Shown here in pieces: positions 35,749 to 43,662 of a stretch of 64,000 nucleotides of DNA. Position 1 is the stretch's first letter. Every line of letters starts with the position of its first letter. The DNA lies in contig CP146203.1 in the NCBI GenBank assembly GCA_039995105.1, positions 496,001 to 560,000 of the forward strand. Direction: 5' to 3'. A model generated the notes under the pieces. The model searched no databases. It had not been told where the DNA came from and saw only the letters and a list, made by a program, of their open reading frames with translations. Both the position numbers and the translations under genes were made by a program. This stretch comes from Jonesiaceae bacterium BS-20. GTDB taxonomy: Bacteria; Actinomycetota; Actinomycetes; Actinomycetales; Cellulomonadaceae.

Positions 35749-35763
35749 TAGAATCACGGGGTG
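35749..35763 (+). promoter_or_regulatory. -10 element placing argS as a leaderless transcript
   Basis: TAGAAT (35749-35754) ends six bases before the GTG start at 35761, and no ribosome-binding site is visible. Transcription would begin at or next to the start codon. The -35 region (TTCCCG) is weak. Confidence 0.45.
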
Positions 35764-37440
35764 AATCCCAATGAACTCTCCCTCGCAATCCACGGTGCGT
35801 TGACCAGCGCCATTGAAGACGAAACCTTTGCATTAAGTGTTTCTGACCTACCTGACCAGGTGCACGTGGAGCGACCACGCCAGCGCGAGCACGGTGACTG
35901 GGCCACAAACATTGCCCTCCAGTTGGCAAAGAAGGCCAAGGTTGCTCCCCGCGTTATCGCTGATGAGCTAGCTAAGCGTCTGAGCGTAACCCCCGGCATC
36001 GCCGCCGTGGACGTTGCCGGACCCGGCTTCCTCAACATCACCCTCGATGCCGCCGCAGCTGGCGAACTGGCCAAAACCATTCTTGAGGCGGGCACTGCCT
36101 ACGGCACCAGCCAAACCGGCGTGGGCAAGAACATCAACCTAGAGTTCGTGTCAGCCAACCCAACCGGCCCCATCCACATTGGTGGAACCCGCTGGGCCGC
36201 CGTTGGTGACTCCCTAGCCCGCGTGCTGCAGGCAACCGGCGCAAAGGTAACCCGCGAGTACTACTTCAACGACCACGGCGCCCAGATTGACCGCTTCGCT
36301 CGCTCACTCATGGCACGCGCTCGCAACGAAGACGCACCTGAAGACGGCTACGGCGGTCAGTACATCGAAGACATTGCTAACGCGGTAACCGCAGCAGCCA
36401 AGGCCGCCGGTGACCCCGACCCGCTGACGCTTCCAACCGACGAAGGTCAGGAATACTTCCGGGCCAAGGGCGTGGAACTCATGTTTGGTGAGATCCGCAA
36501 GTCCCTGCACGAGTTCGGCGTGGACTTTGACGTCTACTTCCACGAGAATGACCTCTACGTCTCCGGTGCGGTAGACCGCGCGATCGCACGCCTCGAAGAG
36601 GCCGGCAAGATGTATGACGAGGGTGGCGCTAAGTGGCTGCGCACCACCGACTACGGCGACGACAAGGACCGCGTAGTCATCAAGTCCGACGGCGACGCCG
36701 CCTACATTGCCGGAGACATCGCCTACTACCTCGACAAGCGCGAACGCGGCTTTGACGAGGTCGTCCTCATGCTCGGCGCCGACCACCACGGCTACGTTGG
36801 TCGCCTCCAAGCGGTTTGCGCCGCGTTTGGCGACGAGCCCTACAAGAACCTACAGATCCTTATTGGCCAAATGGTCAACCTCGTCAAGGACGGCGCCCCC
36901 ATGCGCATGTCCAAGCGCGCCGGAACGGTAGTCACCCTCGAAGACCTCGTTGAGGCAGTAGGCGTGGATGCCGCGCGCTACTCGCTCGTGCGCTCATCGG
37001 TTGACTCCTCAATCGACGTGGACCTCGACCTGCTGGCAAAGCAGACCAACGACAACCCCGTCTTCTACGTCCAGTACGCACACGCACGCACCGCCAACGT
37101 GGCCCGCAACGCGGCCGCTGCCGGCGTTAAGCGCGAGGACGCTTTTGACCCAGCAACGCTCACCCACGCAACCGAAGCTGCGCTCATTGGTCAGCTCACC
37201 GAATTCCCGCGCGTGGTCGCCCAGGCCGCAGAACTGCGCGAGCCACACCGCGTGGCCCGCTACGCCGAGGCGCTCGCAGGCTCGTACCACAAGTGGTACG
37301 CCGAATGCCGCGTCACCCCGGTTGGCGAGGAAGCGGTCACGGACACCCACCGCACCCGCCTGTGGCTCAACGACGCAACTCGCCAGGTCCTCGCCAACGC
37401 GCTTGGCATGCTCGGAGTCTCGGCACCGGAGCGCATGTGA
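35761..37440 (+). CDS. argS: Arginyl-tRNA synthetase
   Basis: A 559-residue class I synthetase that charges tRNA-Arg. The HIGH-type motif reads [15 protein letters not shown] and the KMSK-type motif reads MRMSKRAGT. The N-terminal ArgRS-specific domain that recognises the tRNA elbow covers about 1-95, and the C-terminal DALR anticodon-binding domain about 440-559 ([20 protein letters not shown]). Length is normal. The start GTG 35761 appears leaderless. Its TGA stop overlaps the ATG of lysA, so the two genes are co-transcribed and translationally coupled, an arrangement common in actinobacteria. Confidence 0.97.
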   Translation: MNPNELSLAIHGALTSAIEDETFALSVSDLPDQVHVERPRQREHGDWATNIALQLAKKAKVAPRVIADELAKRLSVTPGIAAVDVAGPGFLNITLDAAAAGELAKTILEAGTAYGTSQTGVGKNINLEFVSANPTGPIHIGGTRWAAVGDSLARVLQATGAKVTREYYFNDHGAQIDRFARSLMARARNEDAPEDGYGGQYIEDIANAVTAAAKAAGDPDPLTLPTDEGQEYFRAKGVELMFGEIRKSLHEFGVDFDVYFHENDLYVSGAVDRAIARLEEAGKMYDEGGAKWLRTTDYGDDKDRVVIKSDGDAAYIAGDIAYYLDKRERGFDEVVLMLGADHHGYVGRLQAVCAAFGDEPYKNLQILIGQMVNLVKDGAPMRMSKRAGTVVTLEDLVEAVGVDAARYSLVRSSVDSSIDVDLDLLAKQTNDNPVFYVQYAHARTANVARNAAAAGVKREDAFDPATLTHATEAALIGQLTEFPRVVAQAAELREPHRVARYAEALAGSYHKWYAECRVTPVGEEAVTDTHRTRLWLNDATRQVLANALGMLGVSAPERM

Positions 37441-38849
37441 TGACTTCGAATACTGACCTTTTGGCAGCCGGGCCGTCCCAGCGCACCGAACTCGCCGCCC
37501 ACGTGTGGCCGCAGTCCGCGCGCTTGGTTACGGACGAGCTTCACGATGCCTCACTTGCGATCGGTGGCATCGACTGCGCCGCGCTCGCGGCAGACTTTGA
37601 CACCCCGGCGTTCATCATCGATGAGGCGCACTTTCGGGACCGCGCCAAGCTATTTGTTACCGCCTTCAACGAGGCGTTTTCAGAAATTGGCACCGGCGTG
37701 GATGTTTACTACGCAGGAAAGTCATTCCTTTCGGTAGCGGTTGCCAAATGGGCACGCGAAGAAGGCCTGTTCATTGACACCTGCTCCGACGGGGAAATGG
37801 CAGTTGCCGAGCGGGCCGGCGTAGCCGGGGCTGACATGGGTCTGCACGGCAACAACAAGTCGGACGCTGAGATTAGCCGTGCGATTCGCCTTGAAGTTGG
37901 CCGCATTGTTGCCGACTCCCTGCCGGAAATCGACCAGATCGCACGGCTGGCTACGGCTGCTGGACGCACCGCAGAAAACCCGGTTCCCGTTATGATCAGG
38001 GTCACCACCGGTATTCATGCCGGCGGCCACGAGTTCATTGCAACCGCAACCGAGGACCAGAAGTTTGGCCTCTCCCTAGCCGGCGGTCAGGCAATGGCGG
38101 GCTTGGAAAAGGTGCTCTCATATAAGAACCTGAGACTCATTGGGGCCCACGCTCACATTGGGTCGCAGATTCAGGACCCCACCGCATTTGAGCTCAACGC
38201 TCGCAAGATGCTGGTGTTGCGTCAGGAACTGGAAGCCAAGACCGGGTTCCTCATGCCTGAACTCGACCTCGGTGGGGGCTACGGCATTGCCTACACCCCC
38301 GAGGAAACCCCAATCGATGTGGTTGCACTGGCAAAGGCATTGGCGCAGACGGTAAATTCCGTGGCGCAGGAGTTGGGCACCTCGGTTCCGCGGATCTCAA
38401 TCGAACCCGGACGCTCAGTGGTTGGTTCAACCACGGTCACCCTGTACCGCGTGGGAACCATTAAGCCGGTCACCCTCGAGGACGGAACCGTGCGCACCTA
38501 TGTTTCGGTCGACGGTGGCATGAGTGACAACTTGCGGCCCATGCTTTACGAGGCCGAGTACACCGCGCGCCTTGCAAACCGTGCCGGTAGCGCGACTCCC
38601 ATGCTGGCTCGTTTGGTAGGCAAACACTGCGAAAGCGGTGACATCTTGATTTCGGAGATCGCGCTGCCGCAGGATACTGCCGCTGGAGACCTCATAGCAG
38701 TCGCAGCAACCGGGGCCTATGGGCGCTCGATGGCCTCGAACTACAACAACCTGCTCAAGCCGCCGGTCATTGCCGTCAAAGATGGTCAGGCCCGGGTTAT
38801 TGTGCGCCGGGAAACCGAAGATGACCTGCTCGCACTTGATCTTGGGTAG
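37440..38849 (+). CDS. lysA: Diaminopimelate decarboxylase
   Basis: A 469-residue PLP enzyme of alanine-racemase fold type III that converts meso-diaminopimelate to lysine. The PLP lysine lies in VYYAGKSFL. Other landmarks are ELDLGGGYGIAYT (phosphate-binding glycines), RISIEPGRSVV, VDGGMSDNLRP and the cysteine motif KHCESGDIL from the neighbouring subunit. The start ATG 37440 overlaps the argS stop (TGATG); an upstream extension of the frame only shadows argS. The reading frame lies directly downstream of the synthetase gene, as in many actinobacteria where arginine-dependent control of argS-lysA is known. Confidence 0.96.
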   Translation: MTSNTDLLAAGPSQRTELAAHVWPQSARLVTDELHDASLAIGGIDCAALAADFDTPAFIIDEAHFRDRAKLFVTAFNEAFSEIGTGVDVYYAGKSFLSVAVAKWAREEGLFIDTCSDGEMAVAERAGVAGADMGLHGNNKSDAEISRAIRLEVGRIVADSLPEIDQIARLATAAGRTAENPVPVMIRVTTGIHAGGHEFIATATEDQKFGLSLAGGQAMAGLEKVLSYKNLRLIGAHAHIGSQIQDPTAFELNARKMLVLRQELEAKTGFLMPELDLGGGYGIAYTPEETPIDVVALAKALAQTVNSVAQELGTSVPRISIEPGRSVVGSTTVTLYRVGTIKPVTLEDGTVRTYVSVDGGMSDNLRPMLYEAEYTARLANRAGSATPMLARLVGKHCESGDILISEIALPQDTAAGDLIAVAATGAYGRSMASNYNNLLKPPVIAVKDGQARVIVRRETEDDLLALDLG

Positions 38850-39019
38850 TTGCTGCCTAGTCTTGCCGTGACTGCTGTTTGAACGCAGTGGTTGCCCATT
38901 GGACGTGGCTTAACTTGCTGATCTGAGGGTGAGCGTAAAAGTTCCCAAAAAGAAACATGACTAAAGTCTCTTTCAGTTTGGCAACGCCAGTGTTGTGTAA
39001 TTCGAAGCCACCCAATAAA

Positions 39020-39038
39020 TTAGGATAGGCAAACCTTA
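39020..39038 (+). promoter_or_regulatory. DtxR/IdeR-type iron box
   Basis: TTAGGATAGGCAAACCTTA matches the DtxR/IdeR operator (TTAGGTTAGGCTAACCTAA) at most positions and keeps the dyad. It overlaps a possible -10 (TAGGAT, 39021-39026) and precedes the heme uptake genes. Repression by iron-loaded DtxR/IdeR is expected. Confidence 0.8.
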
Positions 39039-39039
39039 G

Positions 39040-39074
39040 TCGGGCTCGCTAAATGTTAGCGGGCCCGATTTTTT
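39040..39074 (+). terminator. Intrinsic terminator-like hairpin directly after the iron box
   Basis: TCGGGCTCGCTAA (39040-39052) pairs with TTAGCGGGCCCGA (39056-39068) with a 3-base loop and six T residues. It lies 190 bases after lysA and 60 bases before the hmuT start, so it may end the lysA transcript or attenuate the hmu transcript. Confidence 0.75.
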
Positions 39075-39133
39075 GTACGGGTATTGATGTGCCCGTCCAA
39101 AGTTGCTATCTGATCAGAATTGGATGGGATCAA

Positions 39134-40300
39134 GTGCACTTTCTCGCCGGCCCGCGTGCCCGCACCCGCTCCGTTGCTCAGCGCCCAAAAGGCGTTGCTC
39201 TAGCCGCCTTGGCACTCATCGTGAGCGTGAGCTTGGCTGCATGCGGAGGTAACTCGAACCAAGGTGAAGGTCCTTCTAAGGAACAAACCCATGAGCTCGA
39301 TGGCGGCAAAGTCCTTGCTGAAACACAGGAGTTCATTTCCGCCGATCCGCTCGCTGTCGAGGGCCCCAGCACCGCGCTGATCCACGAGTCGACCATGGAA
39401 GCTCCCGAGGTTTTGCCCACGCCCGAGCTTCCCGTCACGGTCACCGATATGCAAGACACCGAGGTCACCGTGACCGATACGTCGCGGATTTTGGCGATCG
39501 ACATGTACGGCACCACCTCACGCATTGTGTACCGCCTTGGACTTGGGGATAACCTGGTGGGCCGGGACACCTCAACAAACTTTCCCCAAGCTGAGCACCT
39601 ACCGCTTGTGACCGTTGGCGGTCACGACCTGACCGCTGAGGCGATCCTTGCTCTGGACCCAAGCGTGATTATTACGGACACCTCGCTGGGTCCGTGGGAC
39701 GTGATCCTGCAGATGCGTGAGTCCGGCATACCCGTGGTCGTGGTCGATTCCCAGCGCAACATCCATAACGTGGCACCGATGGTGCAACAGATTGCCGATG
39801 CCTTAGGCATCTCCCAGCGGGGCGAGGAGTTGGCCGCCGAGGTAGATTCCGAGATTTCCGCAAAGATCGCTGAGATTGCCAAGAATGCGCCGTCCGATGA
39901 GGCCAAGAAACTGCGCATGGCGTTCCTCTACGTCCGCGGAGACTCTGGGGTCTACTACATGTTTGGCCAGGGCACCGGGGCGGATACTCTCATTACGGCA
40001 CTGGGTGGAATCGATGTCTCAGCCGAGATTGGCTGGGACGGCATGCGGCCGATCTCGGACGAGGGGCTTATCTCTGCGGCCCCCGATGTCATCTTTGTGA
40101 TGTCTAAGGGACTCGAATCGGCGGGCGGCGTAGACGGGTTGATCAGTACGCTTCCTGCTGTCGGGCAAACACCAGCGGGGGAGAAGAAACGGATCATCGA
40201 CATGGATGACACCCAAATCCTTAGTTATGGTCCTGCCACCGCTGACGTGCTCGACGCTCTTGCGGTTGCTGTGTATGCACCGGAGGCCAATAACAAATGA
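39134..40300 (+). CDS. hmuT: Hemin ABC transporter substrate-binding lipoprotein
   Basis: A 388-residue lipoprotein of the periplasmic-binding-protein class III (iron/heme) family. The signal peptide ends with lipobox LAAC (Cys37), giving a lipid anchor on the outer membrane face. Two Rossmann-like lobes are joined by a long helix (MVQQIADALGISQRGEELAAEV). GGHDLTAEAI and SGVYYMFGQG contain a His and a Tyr placed like the axial heme ligands of corynebacterial HmuT; this residue match is an inference. GTG 39134 (GGATGGGA upstream) is preferred over the frame start at 39053, which falls inside the terminator hairpin. It is the first gene of hmuTUV, under an iron box. Siderophore rather than heme transport cannot be excluded. 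Confidence 0.82.
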   Translation: MHFLAGPRARTRSVAQRPKGVALAALALIVSVSLAACGGNSNQGEGPSKEQTHELDGGKVLAETQEFISADPLAVEGPSTALIHESTMEAPEVLPTPELPVTVTDMQDTEVTVTDTSRILAIDMYGTTSRIVYRLGLGDNLVGRDTSTNFPQAEHLPLVTVGGHDLTAEAILALDPSVIITDTSLGPWDVILQMRESGIPVVVVDSQRNIHNVAPMVQQIADALGISQRGEELAAEVDSEISAKIAEIAKNAPSDEAKKLRMAFLYVRGDSGVYYMFGQGTGADTLITALGGIDVSAEIGWDGMRPISDEGLISAAPDVIFVMSKGLESAGGVDGLISTLPAVGQTPAGEKKRIIDMDDTQILSYGPATADVLDALAVAVYAPEANNK

Positions 40301-41433
40301 GCCTGACCACCAAGAGGGGCATCGAGCCGAAGCTCAGCGCGCAGACCCATGAGCCAAACGGGTGCGTCACCAAGAAGGAACTGCACATTTTTAGGATGCG
40401 GCGTCTCAAGACCCTGATCCTGTTCTCGCTTCTCGCGGTAGCGCTGGTAGTTCTGCTCATCGTCAGCGCGAGCAGTGGACAACTCCATGTCCCCGCGGGA
40501 GAAGTGTTTTCATCCCTCTTAAATAAACTTGGACTAGGCGGCAGCCCGGTAACCTCGCACGCCAACGGTGAGGCCGCACTGTGGCAGATTCGGTTCCCGC
40601 GCGTGGTACTCACCATGCTTGTGGGAGCCGCACTGGCAACCGGTGGCGCGCTCATGCAGGGCGTCTTTGGTAACCCGCTAGCCGACCCGGGCGTGGTCGG
40701 CGTCTCCTCAGGAGCCGCCGCAGCCGCGTGCACCGCGATGGTGTTTGGCTGGGCATTCTTTGGTAACTGGACCGTGGCAATTTTCGCGTTTGCCGGCGGA
40801 TTAGTGGTGACACTCCTGGTTTACGCAATCTCTAGATCTAACGGCCGCACCGAAGTAGTAACCCTGGTCTTGACAGGTGTAGCCGTCAACGCCGTGTGCG
40901 GGGCAATCATTGCCCTGATGACGTTCTTGGGCGACCAGCAATCACGCGAGCAAATTGTGTTTTGGCAGTTGGGCTCCATGAATGGAACCCGCTGGGATTA
41001 CGTAGCCGTGGTCGCCCCAATCGTCATTGTGGGGATCGTGTTGGTCATGTTCTTAACCCGCAAGCTCGATCTACTTTCGCTGGGGGAACGCTCCGCTCGC
41101 CACCTAGGCGTTGACGTTGAGCGCCTGCGAATTGGCTCCATTATCTTGGTTGCGTTCTTGACCGCAGCTGCCGTTGCGTTTGCGGGCATCATCTCCTTTG
41201 TGGGGCTGGTAGTTCCGCACATTATCCGCATGATTGTGGGTCCGGGTCACCGGGTACTGATTCCGGCATCGGCATTAGGTGGAGCTGTTCTGCTCAGCGG
41301 CGCGGACCTCATAGCCCGCACGGCCGTGCCCTTTGCGGACCTGCCAATCGGCATGCTGACCGCGCTGGTGGGTGGGCCGTTCTTCTTCTGGCTCATCCGC
41401 AAGACCCGTAAGAGTTCAGGAGGCTGGGCGTGA
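40297..41433 (+). CDS. hmuU: Hemin ABC transporter permease (FecCD family)
   Basis: A 378-residue permease with about ten membrane helices, FecCD/BtuC type. Characteristic blocks are FPRVVLTMLVGAALATGGALMQGVFGNPLADPGVVGVSSGAA and, near the C-terminus, GIISFVGLVVPHIIRMIVGPGH, which contacts the ATPase. The first 35 residues are polar and cytoplasmic, a little longer than usual. The start ATG 40297 overlaps the hmuT stop (ATGA) and the end overlaps the ATPase start (GTGA), so the three genes form one translationally coupled operon. It moves heme or a ferric chelate delivered by HmuT across the membrane. Confidence 0.88.
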   Translation: MSLTTKRGIEPKLSAQTHEPNGCVTKKELHIFRMRRLKTLILFSLLAVALVVLLIVSASSGQLHVPAGEVFSSLLNKLGLGGSPVTSHANGEAALWQIRFPRVVLTMLVGAALATGGALMQGVFGNPLADPGVVGVSSGAAAAACTAMVFGWAFFGNWTVAIFAFAGGLVVTLLVYAISRSNGRTEVVTLVLTGVAVNAVCGAIIALMTFLGDQQSREQIVFWQLGSMNGTRWDYVAVVAPIVIVGIVLVMFLTRKLDLLSLGERSARHLGVDVERLRIGSIILVAFLTAAAVAFAGIISFVGLVVPHIIRMIVGPGHRVLIPASALGGAVLLSGADLIARTAVPFADLPIGMLTALVGGPFFFWLIRKTRKSSGGWA

Positions 41434-42245
41434 GCGCAACCATGCAAGATTCAGCAACAAGTACGGTGGCGCTTGAAGCCAAGAACGTTGTGTTTGAGGT
41501 CCCCGGAAAGACCATCCTCGATGGTGTTTCCGTGGCTATCAAGCACGGCACCGTGGTTGCGCTAGTCGGCCCAAATGGGGCCGGAAAATCGACCCTGCTT
41601 TCAGTGTTGGCGGGAGACGAGAGCCCCAGCGCCGGCGAGGTCTACCTGGACGGCAAGCACCTGACCGACCACAAACTGGCTCACCTTGCGCGCAAGCGTG
41701 CGGTCTTGCTCCAGGAGCAGAAACTCTCCTTCCCGTTTCAGGTCTTCGATGTGGTCCTCATGGGCCGGGCGCCGTGGCGGGGACTGCCGCAAGAAGATCA
41801 GGATGAGGTGGTAGTTGCCAACGCGATCGAGGTTGGCGAGGTTGCCCACCTGACCACGCGACTGTTTCCTACCCTGTCCGGTGGGGAAAAGGCACGGGTT
41901 TCTTTCGCACGAGTGCTGTCCCAACAGACCAAAATCATTATGCTCGACGAGCCCACCGCGGCCCTTGATATTCGGCACCAGGAAGCTGTTCTGGCACACG
42001 CCCGAGTCGAAGCAGCCGCGGGTGCGGCCGTAGTCGTAGTCCTGCACGACCTCTCCTTGGCCGCGGCCTATGCGGATGAAGTCGTTGTGCTCCAAGACGG
42101 GCACATTGCGGGTGCAGGAAGCCCGCGTGAGGTCTTTACCACCGAGCTGCTGACCGAGGTCTACCGGTACCCAATCGAAGTACTAGACCACCCGGTGACC
42201 GGAGAACTCATAGTCTTGCCGGTACGCGGTGGGTCAAACGCATGA
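41430..42245 (+). CDS. hmuV: Hemin ABC transporter ATP-binding protein
   Basis: A 271-residue ATPase. Walker A is GPNGAGKST, the Q-loop lies at LLQEQKLSFPF, the signature is LSGGEKARVSFARVL and Walker B is IIMLDEPTAALD, followed by an H-loop in LHDLSLAAAYADEV. This is the FecE/HmuV type that powers FecCD permeases. The start GTG 41430 overlaps the hmuU stop. It ends the transporter operon; the next gene, for an anchored secreted protein, begins 91 bases later and may be read through. Confidence 0.9.
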   Translation: MSATMQDSATSTVALEAKNVVFEVPGKTILDGVSVAIKHGTVVALVGPNGAGKSTLLSVLAGDESPSAGEVYLDGKHLTDHKLAHLARKRAVLLQEQKLSFPFQVFDVVLMGRAPWRGLPQEDQDEVVVANAIEVGEVAHLTTRLFPTLSGGEKARVSFARVLSQQTKIIMLDEPTAALDIRHQEAVLAHARVEAAAGAAVVVVLHDLSLAAAYADEVVVLQDGHIAGAGSPREVFTTELLTEVYRYPIEVLDHPVTGELIVLPVRGGSNA

Positions 42246-42336
42246 GCGGTGAGGCATCACTGTTCAGGGAAGGTCCCACGGGACTGATCTGGGACAACTA
42301 ACAAAATCAAAATGCATACCCTACTTGGAGAAAACC

Positions 42337-43242
42337 TTGAATCTGTTACAACGTAGTGGCATGACGGCTGCCGCACTTGCGCTAGGCTCCATGCTGACCG
42401 TGGCCGCTCTACCGGCAAGTGCAGCGGGCGAAGCGACCGTGACCATCACCAACGAGCAAGGCGCACAGGCCCTCACCGCCGGTGGCACCACACTTTCGTT
42501 GACCGGTTCCGGTTTCCAATCCGTCAAGGGTGGTCAGGGCGGAATTTACGTGGCCTTCGGTTGGGTAAATGCAGAGGGTGGAGCAAGCTGGCAGCCAAGT
42601 GCCGGCGGTGAAAACGGAACGGACTACAGGTTCGCTCCGGACACCGAAGACGTGGACAACGCCGGCTTCCTCAAGTTTGTTTCATTCCCGGGTGGGGCAA
42701 CCTCCGCTGCGGCAAATGGTGGGTTGCTAGAAGAAGACGGTACCTGGGCTACCGACCTTGCAATCCCAGCGGCCCAATTTGAGAGCAAGGACCGCGATGG
42801 CAACCCCACCGTGGTTGACTGCCTCGAAGTGCAGTGCGGAATTGTGACCATTGGTGCGCACAACATCAAGAACGCCAATAACGAGACCTTTACCCCGATC
42901 GAATTTGTTTCTGAGTATGTAGCAGGTTCGGGAGTAGCAGGAACTGACTCCGGCGACGCGGACAGTAACGGTGCGGAAGCTGACGGTGCGGGCACCGATG
43001 TTGCAGACGCGGGCGAGGCTGACGCGGGAGCCGCTGAGGAACCGGGAGCGGCGGACGCCCAGGATGCACAAGACAATGCGGACTCCGATGGCTCGGCACC
43101 CGAGGAATCTGACGTGGAAGGATCCGGTGACTCCGGCAAAGACGGATCCAATCTGCCAATCATCTTTGGCTCGGTAGGAGCGGCACTAGTTGTTGGAGTC
43201 GTTGTGGCCCGCCAAGTGTTGCGCAAACGCATGGCTGGTTAG
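42337..43242 (+). CDS. Secreted, membrane-anchored protein linked to the heme uptake operon, function unknown
   Basis: A 301-residue protein that I do not recognise. It has a signal peptide (AALALGSMLTVAALPASAAG) and one compact domain of about 170 residues, beta-rich by pattern (ATVTITNEQGAQALTAGGTTL, YVAFGWVN, WQPS, VTIGAHNIKN) with two cysteines (DCLEVQCG) that may form a disulfide. An acidic Ala/Asp/Gly/Glu linker of about 80 residues follows, then a C-terminal membrane helix and a basic RKRMAG tail. No LPxTG motif is present. The best start is TTG 42337, with GGAG six bases upstream; the frame opens at TTG 42325. Position after hmuTUV suggests a surface heme- or hemoprotein-binding role like that of corynebacterial Hta proteins, but no HtaA motif was seen. 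Confidence 0.6.
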   Translation: MNLLQRSGMTAAALALGSMLTVAALPASAAGEATVTITNEQGAQALTAGGTTLSLTGSGFQSVKGGQGGIYVAFGWVNAEGGASWQPSAGGENGTDYRFAPDTEDVDNAGFLKFVSFPGGATSAAANGGLLEEDGTWATDLAIPAAQFESKDRDGNPTVVDCLEVQCGIVTIGAHNIKNANNETFTPIEFVSEYVAGSGVAGTDSGDADSNGAEADGAGTDVADAGEADAGAAEEPGAADAQDAQDNADSDGSAPEESDVEGSGDSGKDGSNLPIIFGSVGAALVVGVVVARQVLRKRMAG

Positions 43243-43268
43243 GTCGCTGCCACCTAGGTTATGGTTTC

Positions 43269-43459
43269 GCTCGGATGCTCGGATGCTCGGATGCTCGGAT
43301 GCTCGGATGCTCGGATGCTCGGATGCTCGGATGCTCGGATGCTCGGATGCTCGGATGCTCGGATGCTCGGATGCTCGGATGCTCGGATGCTCGGATGCTC
43401 GGATGCTCGGATGCTCGGATGCTCGGATGCTCGGATGCTCGGATGCTCGGATGCTCGGA
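43269..43459 (+). repeat. Octamer tandem array (GCTCGGAT, about 24 copies)
   Basis: About 191 bases of perfect GCTCGGAT repeats lie between the hmu-linked gene and hom. The 8-base unit runs through all three frames, giving an artificial 8-residue peptide repeat on each strand. No ribosome-binding site or domain supports translation. The remaining sequence to 43662 holds no gene; a possible -10 box TATTCT (43597-43602) stands before hom. Confidence 0.97.
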
Positions 43460-43662
43460 ATGGGCCTCCGGGCGTTCGGCTTTCCGGACGCGATATTCAC
43501 CTGCCTGGTGAGCTTGAAATGGGCTCCGATAGCAGGTGCGGAAGGTGCCGGCGTACCGGAGGTTGAAACCACAAACACGCAGCGCACGATTGCGCGTATT
43601 CTAATAGCCGGTGCTCAGTAGCCTGAGTCCAGCCCCGTTTTCCCAATGAAAGGTTCTCTTCT

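Noticed and set aside
37293-37439. N-terminal extension of lysA by 49 codons
   Set aside because: Shadows argS in another frame; ATG 37440 with TGATG coupling gives the normal LysA N-terminus.
39053-39133. Longer N-terminus of HmuT starting at 39053
   Set aside because: The start would lie within the terminator hairpin and place a non-signal segment before the lipoprotein signal peptide; GTG 39134 has a ribosome-binding site.
32925-43459. Tandem arrays considered as CRISPR
   Set aside because: Units are 8-9 bases, contiguous and without spacers; no cas genes are nearby.
43186-43621. Open frames with an 8-residue peptide repeat on both strands
   Set aside because: Products of the 8-base array, which runs through all frames; ends lie in unrelated sequence and no start signal is present.
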